From: JBHOQX01 sp042408595
Lineage (GTDB): Bacteria > Chloroflexota > Chloroflexia > Chloroflexales > Roseiflexaceae
Direction: 5' to 3'
DNA length: 32,399 nt
NCBI GenBank assembly: GCA_042408595.1
Contig: JBHOQX010000095.1
Span: forward strand, 1 to 32,399
The position numbers were made by a program, and so were the translations under genes. The notes below the pieces were generated by a model that worked only from the letters and a program-made list of their open reading frames with translations, did no database searches and was not told the DNA's origin. Below are positions 25,803-32,399 of the stretch, in pieces (position 1 is the stretch's first letter; every line of letters begins with the position of its first letter).

Positions 25803-26141
25803 GTGAACTATCAACTCGCCAATCATGCGCACAATCTCGTGCTGAACTCTGCGCTCGAAGCGCGGATCGAACAGGAGGTGCGGGCGCTCGACCCGCTGGT
25901 CGAGCATTTTCCCGAAGATGAGACCTTGCTGCGGATCGTTATCGAGGACGGCCCGGTGCATCAATACACAATAAATCTGCGCCTATCACTACCCAGTGCG
26001 GTGCTGACGGCCCATGAATCCAGTGGCGACCTGATTCACGCGATCAACGAGGCGCTGGCGAAACTGCGCCGCCAGATCATCGAACACAAAGCCAGGCTGC
26101 GCCGCGAGGACGAGTACAAGCGCAAGAACCGCCGAAAATAA
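25803..26141 (+). CDS. Ribosome hibernation factor-like protein (HPF/RaiA, S30AE type)
   Basis: The 112-residue protein resembles short hibernation-promoting factors: an N-terminal helix-strand unit, L-R-I-V-I-E-D-G, Y-T-I-N-L-R-L-S-L-P-S-A-V-L-T-A-H-E-S-S-G-D-L-I-H-A-I and a final helix A-L-A-K-L-R-R-Q-I-I-E-H-K, with a basic tail. HPF/RaiA proteins bind the 30S subunit in the decoding channel and silence ribosomes in stationary phase. It has no long-HPF C-terminal dimerisation domain. The GTG at 25803 has GAAGG seven bases upstream, so it is chosen over an overlapping TTG at 25758. It sits between a small membrane gene and a rhomboid gene. Confidence 0.82.
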   Translation: MNYQLANHAHNLVLNSALEARIEQEVRALDPLVEHFPEDETLLRIVIEDGPVHQYTINLRLSLPSAVLTAHESSGDLIHAINEALAKLRRQIIEHKARLRREDEYKRKNRRK

Positions 26142-26154
26142 TACAGATTACGCC

Positions 26155-26850
26155 ATGCTACCACTCTACGATACCGTTCAGGCGCGTTCGTTCCCGCTCT
26201 TCAACTGGGCGCTGATTGCGATCAATGTAGTCGCTTTCTTTGTCGAGCTATCGCTCGGCCCGCAGGCTGAGCGACTGATCGCCGCGCTCGGCGTCGTCCC
26301 TGCCCGCCTGTTGGCGAGCCCCGGCCCGGATCAGTGGCTGACCCTTTTCACTTCGATGTTTCTGCACGGCGGATGGGCCCATCTCTTCAGCAATATGCTG
26401 GCGCTCTATATCTTCGGCGACAATGTCGAAGACCGGGTCGGGCACGGCGGTTATCTGGTCTTTTACATGCTCTGCGGCCTGGCGGCGGGCCTGACCCATG
26501 TGTGGTTCAATCCAGCCTCGGACGTTCCAACGATCGGCGCCAGCGGTGCGATCAGCGGCGTGTTGGGCGCCTATCTGCTCCTTTTCCCGACAGCGCGGGT
26601 GATCTCGCTCGTGCCGCTGTTTGTGGTACCGTGGTTCGTCGAGATTCCGGCACTGATCTACCTCGGCATGTGGTTCCTGTCGCAGCTGTTCAATGGTACG
26701 CTCGCGATCGCCGTCGGCGCACAGGAGTTCGGCGGCGTCGCGTGGTGGGCGCATGCTGGTGGGTTTGTGGCCGGCATGCTCCTGATCGGGCTCTTCGCGC
26801 AGCGTCGGCGCGTGCGGCGCCTCTATGTCGATGAATACTGGCCCTGGTAA
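26155..26850 (+). CDS. Rhomboid-family intramembrane serine protease
   Basis: The 231-residue protein has at least six hydrophobic helices and the rhomboid catalytic dyad: S130 in G-A-S-G-A-I-S-G and H200 in W-W-A-H-A-G-G-F, with the conserved H76/N80 in W-A-H-L-F-S-N. It cuts transmembrane helices inside the membrane. The start lies 13 bases after the hibernation-factor gene, without a clear ribosome binding site, so translation may be coupled. The SDH-type protease gene follows 17 bases later. Confidence 0.93.
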   Translation: MLPLYDTVQARSFPLFNWALIAINVVAFFVELSLGPQAERLIAALGVVPARLLASPGPDQWLTLFTSMFLHGGWAHLFSNMLALYIFGDNVEDRVGHGGYLVFYMLCGLAAGLTHVWFNPASDVPTIGASGAISGVLGAYLLLFPTARVISLVPLFVVPWFVEIPALIYLGMWFLSQLFNGTLAIAVGAQEFGGVAWWAHAGGFVAGMLLIGLFAQRRRVRRLYVDEYWPW

Positions 26851-26867
26851 GTTACGAGGTGCATACA

Positions 26868-27707
26868 ATGGACTTCTTCGCCCTCCTCTGGATCTTCCTC
26901 ATCATCTCGTCGCTCCAGCCGGTGCTGCGCCAGAAGGTGCTGGAAGCCGGGCGCCTGCGCCTGCTGGAGCGACTGGAGCGCCAGCGCACGAGCCGCGTGA
27001 TCGCGCTCATCCATCGTCAGGAGACGCTCAGTCTGCTCGGGTTCCCGCTGGTGCGCTATATCGATATCGATGATTCGGAGGCCGTGCTCCGCGCGATCAA
27101 AATGACCGATGACTCTGTGCCGATCGACCTGATCCTGCATACGCCCGGCGGACTTGTGCTGGCAGCCGAACAGATCGCGTACGCTCTGCGCAGGCATCCT
27201 GCGAAAGTGACGGTCTTTGTGCCCCATTATGCGATGTCCGGCGGCACCTTGATCGCGCTGGCGGCCGATGAAATCGTGATGGACGAAAATGCGGTATTGG
27301 GGCCGGTTGATCCGCAATTGGGCCAGCATCCTGCGGCTTCCATCCTGAAGGTGCTGGAACGTAAACCGATCAGCGAGATCGACGACGAGACGATCATCAT
27401 GGCCGATATCGCCGAAAAGGCGATCCGACAGGTCAAGGAGATCGTCCGGGACTTGCTCGTTGATCGCATGGACACCGAGCGCGCCGACCAGATCGCGACG
27501 ACGCTGGCGACCGGCGTCTGGACCCACGATTATCCGATCAATCTCCGCGAGGCGCGGGCGCTGGGCCTGCCGGTGAGCACGGCGATGCCCGAGGATATCT
27601 ACAAACTGATGGGATTGTATCCGCAGACCGCCCAGCGCCGCCCATCGGTCGAGTATATCCCGCTGCCGCGCTCGCGCGACTCCGAGTCGCCCCGCGCGAT
27701 AGGCTGA
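26868..27707 (+). CDS. SDH-family Clp-fold serine protease, membrane anchored
   Basis: The 279-residue protein has an N-terminal hydrophobic anchor (about 2-20), a charged coiled segment (24-50) and a ClpP/SppA-like crotonase fold. This includes the oxyanion turn L-H-T-P-G-G (90-95), the nucleophile S124 in Y-A-M-S-G-G-T, D-E-I-V-M-D-E-N-A-V-L-G-P-V-D-P, and a helical end. This matches the serine dehydrogenase proteinase (SDH) family rather than true SppA. GAGG lies eight bases before the ATG at 26868; a GTG at 26859 overlaps that site. It follows the rhomboid gene, suggesting joint work on membrane proteins. Confidence 0.88.
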   Translation: MDFFALLWIFLIISSLQPVLRQKVLEAGRLRLLERLERQRTSRVIALIHRQETLSLLGFPLVRYIDIDDSEAVLRAIKMTDDSVPIDLILHTPGGLVLAAEQIAYALRRHPAKVTVFVPHYAMSGGTLIALAADEIVMDENAVLGPVDPQLGQHPAASILKVLERKPISEIDDETIIMADIAEKAIRQVKEIVRDLLVDRMDTERADQIATTLATGVWTHDYPINLREARALGLPVSTAMPEDIYKLMGLYPQTAQRRPSVEYIPLPRSRDSESPRAIG

Positions 27708-27865
27708 CCTTGTGCTCCCACGCCGGGGCGCCCGCCTGCCACCCCTCCGCCATTGTCGGGGCGCCCCGAATCTCTCTTCCCATACCGTTCAGTTCATGAG
27801 ACAATAACCATGGGCCATGGGTCAGGGGGCAAGGGGCAGACGGTGCGCTGTCAGGAGCCAGAAGC

Positions 27866-27907
27866 CACTCTGCACTCTGCAATTCGCACTCTGCACCCTG
27901 CAATTTG
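27866..27907. repeat. Two tandem 21-bp repeats
   Basis: Two adjacent 21-base units (27866-27886 and 27887-27907) differ at two positions; each contains CTGCA twice. They sit just before the small charged protein gene, in DNA less GC-rich than its surroundings. They are too few and too close to form a CRISPR. Confidence 0.6.
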
Positions 27908-27918
27908 TAATCTACAAC

Positions 27919-28125
27919 ATGACCATGCCCGACCCGCCCGACAAGCAGCGCGAGCAGCCTCCGCCGCCGATCGACAGACCGGATGAGCGGCTGCGCCAGT
28001 TCGAGCGCGAGCGCGGCCTGCTCCGCGATGCGCCGCCCGCAGATACGCCGCCTGCGGACGCGCCGCCCGGGCCGAAGCGGCCGCGTAAGCGCCCGCCCGC
28101 CCGCCGGAGATCGAAGGAGCGATGA
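27919..28125 (+). CDS. Small charged protein with QFExER motif
   Basis: The 68-residue protein is Pro/Arg-rich: an N-terminal D-P-P-D-K-Q-R-E-Q-P region, the segment L-R-Q-F-E-R-E-R-G-L-L at about 24-34, then repeated A-P-P-A-D units and a basic tail (P-R-K-R-P-P-A-R-R-R). The L-x-Q-F-E-x-E-R segment recurs near the N-terminus of the next, very large protein (residues 29-38). The shared motif and adjacency suggest related function, perhaps sorting or docking. There is no good ribosome binding site, and a second ATG follows at 27925. Whether it is expressed is uncertain. Confidence 0.45.
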   Translation: MTMPDPPDKQREQPPPPIDRPDERLRQFERERGLLRDAPPADTPPADAPPGPKRPRKRPPARRRSKER

Positions 28126-28155
28126 CGACGGACGCGTCTGGATAACGGAGGTCGC

Positions 28156-31100
28156 ATGCGGTCACCGCAGGATGAGGAGCCAGGCGGAACGCTCGCCGCG
28201 CCGCCCGCCGGCCAGCCCGGCGGCAAGGTGCTTCGGCGGCTCCACCAGTTCGAGCAGGAGCGCAGCTTTCAGCCGACCGCCGCGGTCGAAACCGCCGCCG
28301 AGCCGCCGCTTGGCTACACCCCGCCGCTCGGTGCGCCGCCTGCCGTCCTCGGCGCGGCGGCCCCGCGGCGGGGCCGCCGGCGGCGCGCGGGCGACGATCG
28401 CTTCCCCGACACATCGCCCTACCTCGACGCCTTCCGCCAGATGCAGCAGATGCCAGCGGCCCGCGCCGCCACCGGCCTGCAACCGGCCTGGACGCCCCTC
28501 GGCCCGTTCGCCATCCCGCACGGCCAGACCTACGGTGCCGGCCCCGGCAGCCGCCCATCCGTCTCCGGGCGCGTCTCGGCGCTGGCGGTCGACCCAACCG
28601 ACGACTCGCACGTCCTGGCCGGCAGCGCCGGCGGCGGCGTCTGGGAGACCCGCGACGCCGGGCGAACATGGCGCCCCCGCACCGACGACCAGCCGACGCT
28701 CACCATCGGCGCGCTGGCCTTCGACCCAACCGACCCGCGCATCGCCTACGCCGGCACCGGCGAGGGCAACTTCTACCGCCGCCTCGGAGCCGGCCTGCTC
28801 CGCTCGGACGACGGCGGCACGACCTGGACGCTGCGCGCCACCAGCCCGTTTGTCGGCCTCGGCTTCTACGACCTGATCGTCGATCCGCTGAACGGCAACC
28901 ACCTGCTTGCCGCGACTACCGGCAACCTGGCCGAGTCGTTCGACGGCGGCGCGACCTGGGCGGTGCGCCGGGTGCAGATCGTCTGGAGCCTCTCGATGCA
29001 CCCGGCGGTCGCCGGCGATCCGAGTTCGACCAAAGAAGTGTTTGCCGCCTGTGGCGACGGCCTGCAATGTTCGGCAGATGGCGGCGCGACCTGGAGCGCC
29101 GTGGCCCTGCCCGGCGCTCCGCCCTGGTACTCGCGCCTGGCCGTCTGCCACGCGCCGACGGACGGGGGCGTGGTGTATGTCTTCGGCGAGAGCGGCGGCC
29201 GGGCCTACCTCTGGCGGCGCGACACCCACGGCGGCGCGTTCGGCGCCATCGCCCCGCCGGGCGACCTGGCGACCGGGCAGGCGTGGTACGACTGGTATGT
29301 CGCCGTGCCGCCCGGCAGCCCCGACACGGTCTACCTGGGCGCGATCAACCTGCACAAGGGCACGCGCAGCGGCGCAGCATGGAGCTGGGAGAACATCTCC
29401 GCCCGCGCCAGCGGCGACTCGATCCACCCAGACCAGCATGCGATCGCCTTCAGCGCAACGAACGGCAACCGCATCTACACCGGAAACGACGGCGGCGTCT
29501 ACCGCTCGCTCGACGCCGGCGGAAGCTGGCAATCGCTCAACACCGGCCTGTGCATCACCGAGTTCGTCTACCTGGCGCAGCATCCGGCCTACGACGCCTG
29601 GCTACTCGGCGGCACACAGGACAACGGCACCCTGCGCTACGAGGGGTGCGAGCTCTGGCCGCACGTGGCTGATGGCGATGGCGGCGACTGCGGCGTGAAT
29701 GCCTCCGCGCCCTACACCTGCTACCACACCTACTACGGAATGGGCATGGAGCGCTCGGCCAGCGGCGGCGGCTGGGGCACGTTCACCTGGATCGGGCCGA
29801 ACGTCCCGCAGGGCTACGGCGCGCTGTTCTACCCGCCGCTGGAGGTCAACAACAGCGTCGTGGCGCAGGCCGGGCGCAGTGTCTTCATCTCGACCGACGA
29901 CGGCGCGACCTGGCGTGAGATCGCGCTGCCGCAAAACGTGGATGTCGCCTCGGCGCTGGCCATCCCCACCCCGGCGCGCGTGCTCGTGGGAACGGCCAGC
30001 GGCGAGATCTTCCGGATCGATCAGGTCAGTGGAGGCTGGGGCGCGGCGGTGGCGCTGACCCGGCCGCGCGCCGGCTACGTCAGCGACCTGTTCGCCGACC
30101 CGGCCGCGCCGAACCGGCTCTGGGTGACCTACTCGACACTGACCGGCGGCCACGTCTACCGCTCGGACGACGGCGGCGCGAGCTGGGTGGATGTCAGCGC
30201 CGGCCTGCCGGACATCCCGGCGAACGCGATCGTCGTCGATCCGGCCGCGCCGGACACGGTGTATGTCGCGATGGACCTGGGCGTCTACCGCTCGAACGAT
30301 GCCGGGGCGACCTGGGCGCGCTTCGGCGTCGGGCTGCCGAACGCGATCGTCGGCGAGCTGCTCTTCCACCCATCGGCCCGGCTGCTGCGCGCCGGCACTC
30401 GCAACCGGGGCGTCTGGGAGATCGCCGTCGATTCGGCTGCGACCCCGGCGGTCGAGGTGTATCTGCGCGACAGTGTCGTGGATACGGCGCGGCGAGTCCC
30501 CTCCGCGTCGGGCGGGCCTGACCCCTTCGCGCCGGGCGGCGTGGCCGCCTGGTGGGATAGCGCCGACATCAAGATCGACTGCGCGCCGCTCCAGCGCGCC
30601 GGCCAGATCGATTACGTCACCTTCGGCGATGATCGCGGCGTGTTCGCCGCCGGCCTGCAGAACCGCGCGCTCCGCGGCCCCTCGCGGGTGCATGTCCTGG
30701 TGCGCAACCGCGGCGCATCTCCGGCGACGAACGTCGCCGTGCGGCTGTTCTACGTGGACGCGGCGCAGTACCAGCCGCTGCCCGCCGGCTTTTGGGCGAA
30801 TTTCCCCAACAATACGCCTACAGGCGCATGGAAAGCGGTCGGCCCCCCGCAGATCATCCCGACCCTGGAGCGCGGCTGGCCGCAGGTCGCCTCATTCGAC
30901 TGGAACGCGCCCGGCGGCACCAGCGGCGTCGTCTGGCTGCTGGCTGCCGTCACCGCCGACAACGACCCGCTGGCCGTGACCGAGCTGAACCCTGGCCTGC
31001 TTGTGCCCGGCAGCCCGAAATGCGCGCTGAAGAAGGCGCTGGTCCTTCCGTACGCCCGGACGCAGTTCCGTGGCACGGTGCCGGCCAGGGGCACGCAACG

Positions 31101-31308
31101 CTGGTACACCTTCAACTGGCCGGCGGCCTGGCACGTCGTCTGGACGGTCGTGCCGGCCACGCCGCGCCCCGGCGCGCCGCAGGTCCGCTGGCAAGTGCAG
31201 GTCGAGCGCGCCGCGGCGGAGTTCGTCACCTATTGGCTGATCGTGACCAACCTGACCGATGCCCCGGTGGAGATCGAAGGCCGCTATGCCATCTTGAGCC
31301 TGGCGTGA
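28156..31308 (+). CDS. Large Asp-box (BNR/sortilin-like) beta-propeller protein
   Basis: The 1050-residue protein has an N-terminal disordered region with L-H-Q-F-E-Q-E-R, then a propeller with eight Asp-box motifs S-x-D-x-G-x-T-W (starting near residues 165, 217, 261, 306, 451, 579, 670, 713). This is the repeat of sialidase/VPS10-type propellers. About 760-960 looks like a beta-sandwich (V-H-V-L-V-R-N-R-G-A-S-P-A-T-N-V). The last 80 residues form a domain duplicated at 31535-31789. There is no signal peptide. GGAGG precedes the ATG. Enzymatic residues of a sialidase are not evident, so a binding or structural role is likelier. Confidence 0.85.
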   Translation: MRSPQDEEPGGTLAAPPAGQPGGKVLRRLHQFEQERSFQPTAAVETAAEPPLGYTPPLGAPPAVLGAAAPRRGRRRRAGDDRFPDTSPYLDAFRQMQQMPAARAATGLQPAWTPLGPFAIPHGQTYGAGPGSRPSVSGRVSALAVDPTDDSHVLAGSAGGGVWETRDAGRTWRPRTDDQPTLTIGALAFDPTDPRIAYAGTGEGNFYRRLGAGLLRSDDGGTTWTLRATSPFVGLGFYDLIVDPLNGNHLLAATTGNLAESFDGGATWAVRRVQIVWSLSMHPAVAGDPSSTKEVFAACGDGLQCSADGGATWSAVALPGAPPWYSRLAVCHAPTDGGVVYVFGESGGRAYLWRRDTHGGAFGAIAPPGDLATGQAWYDWYVAVPPGSPDTVYLGAINLHKGTRSGAAWSWENISARASGDSIHPDQHAIAFSATNGNRIYTGNDGGVYRSLDAGGSWQSLNTGLCITEFVYLAQHPAYDAWLLGGTQDNGTLRYEGCELWPHVADGDGGDCGVNASAPYTCYHTYYGMGMERSASGGGWGTFTWIGPNVPQGYGALFYPPLEVNNSVVAQAGRSVFISTDDGATWREIALPQNVDVASALAIPTPARVLVGTASGEIFRIDQVSGGWGAAVALTRPRAGYVSDLFADPAAPNRLWVTYSTLTGGHVYRSDDGGASWVDVSAGLPDIPANAIVVDPAAPDTVYVAMDLGVYRSNDAGATWARFGVGLPNAIVGELLFHPSARLLRAGTRNRGVWEIAVDSAATPAVEVYLRDSVVDTARRVPSASGGPDPFAPGGVAAWWDSADIKIDCAPLQRAGQIDYVTFGDDRGVFAAGLQNRALRGPSRVHVLVRNRGASPATNVAVRLFYVDAAQYQPLPAGFWANFPNNTPTGAWKAVGPPQIIPTLERGWPQVASFDWNAPGGTSGVVWLLAAVTADNDPLAVTELNPGLLVPGSPKCALKKALVLPYARTQFRGTVPARGTQRWYTFNWPAAWHVVWTVVPATPRPGAPQVRWQVQVERAAAEFVTYWLIVTNLTDAPVEIEGRYAILSLA

Positions 31309-31360
31309 TTGGGCTACGAACGGCGCGAGGCGCGCGAACGATGCGGCCGGGCACCCGTGA

Positions 31361-31406
31361 CCCTCACCCCCGGCCCCCTCGCCCCATCCAGGCGAGAGGG
31401 GACCAA
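31361..31406. repeat. Inverted dispersed repeat, left copy
   Basis: CCCTCACCCCCGGCCCCCTC begins a 46-base sequence that is matched, inverted, at 31902-31945. Each copy folds into a hairpin around CTCGCC/GGCGAG. This is typical of REP-like repeats in GC-rich genomes. The pair flanks the small gene at 31535-31789. Confidence 0.6.
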
Positions 31407-31534
31407 CGGGGCGTAGGGTGCGGGCGCGGTGTGGCCTATCACGATGGCATGCTTCCGGTAAGTGCGGGTAGCGGCGACGGCCTCTATGGCCCATGCACGT
31501 GAGCCTGCTGAGCGATCAATGAAAGGGCAGCCGC

Positions 31535-31789
31535 ATGTGGACGGGAGTGCAGTTCCGCGGCACGCTGCCGGCGAACGCCACGCAGCGCTGGTACACCTTC
31601 AACTGGCCGGCGGCCTGGCATGTGGTCTGGTATGTCGTACCGACCACGCCGTGCCCCGGCGCGCCACAGATCGAATGGAGCGTCGAAGTCGAGCGGGGCG
31701 CGGCGACCGCCCTGACCTACTGGCTGACAGTCAAGAACCTGACGAACGCCCCGGTGGACATCGAGGCGCGCTACGCCGTGCTGGCCTGA
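31535..31789 (+). CDS. Stand-alone copy of the propeller protein's C-terminal domain
   Basis: The 84-residue protein matches the last 78 aligned residues of the large propeller protein at 58 of 78 positions by hand count. The shared core includes T-Q-R-W-Y-T-F-N-W-P-A-A-W-H-V-V-W and P-G-A-P-Q, ending in A-P-V-x-I-E-x-R-Y-A. It looks like a small all-beta, aromatic-rich domain, possibly a binding module. A GGG-containing site lies before the ATG at 31535. The gene is flanked by inverted repeats, so it may be a mobilised or duplicated segment. Function is unknown. Confidence 0.75.
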   Translation: MWTGVQFRGTLPANATQRWYTFNWPAAWHVVWYVVPTTPCPGAPQIEWSVEVERGAATALTYWLTVKNLTNAPVDIEARYAVLA

Positions 31790-31901
31790 AAGCCGTCTGC
31801 GCCAGGGAGATGCGAAGGTCGCAGCTTTCCACGAAGAGAGCCGGATCATGTGTATTTACTGTGCAGGCCGGTGCCTCCATTCGCACCGCGCCCTACCACC
31901 T

Positions 31902-31945
31902 TTGGTCCCCTCGCCTCGATTCGGCGAGGGGGCAGGGGGTGAGGG
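31902..31945. repeat. Inverted dispersed repeat, right copy
   Basis: Its reverse complement follows the left copy closely: CCCTCACCCCC, then GCCCCCTCGCC, a variable loop, and GGCGAGGGGACCAA. Together the copies bracket about 500 bases containing the duplicated domain gene. Confidence 0.6.
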
Positions 31946-32125
31946 GCTGCATGGGAGCGACACATGGGCCAAGATACGATGCACTGCCAGCGGAGCGAAA
32001 ATTCAATCCCGCCATCCCTGATCTGTGGGGCGCACGCCGTCGCCCGCCAGGCGGAAGGCGTGGTGGGCCGCAGGCCGTCCACGCAGCCCTTCTTCGCCTG
32101 CGTGTGCCCAAGCAGGGATGGTGGA

Positions 32126-32155
32126 GGGGCGAGGCCCCTCCAGACCTCCTTACTG
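32126..32155. repeat. GC-rich hairpin repeat, copy 2
   Basis: GGGGCGAGGCCCCTCC, followed by AGACCTCCTTACTG, shares the layout of the copy at 2849-2877. The two copies lie 29 kb apart at opposite ends of the window. Confidence 0.5.
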
Positions 32156-32190
32156 CATGAGCCGCGTCATCAGCACCCAGGATGCCAGCC

Positions 32191-32399
32191 ATGAAAATCA
32201 CCATCACCATCGAAACCGACGGAGACTCCGCGCCGCGGGTGGAGGTGCACAGCGCGGAGCAAACCGGCGCGACCGGCGAGCAGGCCGCTCCCCCCGGCGC
32301 GATCGACGCGGGGGCCGCGCCGGCGGAGGTCGGCGCGGCGCCGGCGAGCGCCATGGCCGCGCCGGATGCTGCGGCGCCCGCGCCGGCTGTGGCCGCGGC
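32191..32399 (+). CDS. Start of an Ala/Pro-rich protein (runs off the window)
   Basis: The frame from the ATG at 32191 stays open to the window end. It begins M-K-I-T-I-T-I-E-T-D-G-D and becomes a low-complexity Ala/Pro/Gly stretch. AGGA lies ten bases upstream. The N-terminal amphipathic strand followed by a flexible linker could lead to a larger domain outside the window. Identity is not assigned. Confidence 0.5.
   Translation, partial: MKITITIETDGDSAPRVEVHSAEQTGATGEQAAPPGAIDAGAAPAEVGAAPASAMAAPDAAAPAPAVAA

Larger units (their letters stand above)
31790..32190. other. Non-coding stretch with repeat copies
   Basis: About 400 bases without a convincing gene. They contain the inverted repeat copy at 31902-31945 and the hairpin repeat copy at 32126-32155. 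Frames crossing the region have no family motifs. Confidence 0.5.

Noticed and set aside
27866..27907. Possible CRISPR fragment
   Set aside because: There are only two adjacent units with no spacers and no cas genes nearby.

Overview
The window is very GC-rich and gene-dense. Most genes have clear AGGAGG-type ribosome binding sites and sit in short operons. No rRNA, tRNA, CRISPR array or phage gene was recognised. The gene mix suggests a Chloroflexota-like or similar high-GC environmental bacterium: an FHA/VWA zinc-ribbon pair, PRC-barrel/BON proteins, an ECF sigma factor with a baeRF-type protein, dispersed GC-rich hairpin repeats and an IS630-type fragment. This placement is inferred from gene content; no marker gene was available to test it.

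Layout. 1-360: end of an IS630-like transposase gene and relatively AT-rich flank. 361-2590 (minus): a membrane FHA protein and a secreted or anchored VWA protein with a double zinc ribbon. 2723-4408: a TetR regulator with a textbook promoter and overlapping palindrome, followed by a haloalkane-dehalogenase-like hydrolase. 4696-6914: peroxiredoxin-like protein, monothiol glutaredoxin/mycoredoxin-like protein, DoxX, a DUF2905-type membrane protein and a small ETFPASDPP protein. 7271-11674: triple-BON protein, phosphoribosyltransferase, CapA-like protein, then a KhtT/KhtU-like K+/H+ antiporter pair. 11916-15304 (minus): Hsp20, a lone degenerate receiver, a NarL-type regulator and its PAS-GAF histidine kinase. 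15555-25400 (plus): a large PRC/BON protein, ECF sigma factor, anti-sigma/baeRF fusion, DnaK, GrpE, a second PRC/BON paralogue and an HtrA protease. 25504-27707: small membrane protein, ribosome-hibernation-like factor, rhomboid protease and SDH/Clp-fold protease. 27919-32399: a small charged protein, a 1050-residue Asp-box (BNR) beta-propeller protein, a stand-alone copy of its C-terminal domain flanked by inverted repeats, and the start of an Ala/Pro-rich protein.

From 4.7 to 27.7 kb the window reads as a stress and dormancy island. It combines redox defence, K+/pH homeostasis, chaperones (Hsp20, DnaK, GrpE), three membrane-associated or envelope proteases, a ribosome-hibernation factor and a sensor kinase system. 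The most unusual part is the sigma/anti-sigma unit: the anti-sigma-like N-terminus is fused to an eRF1-like (baeRF) module with a zinc ribbon. The unit lies between two paralogous proteins of symmetric PRC-PRC-BON-BON-PRC-PRC design. This suggests, without proving, a regulatory circuit that couples the translation state to chaperone and protease expression.
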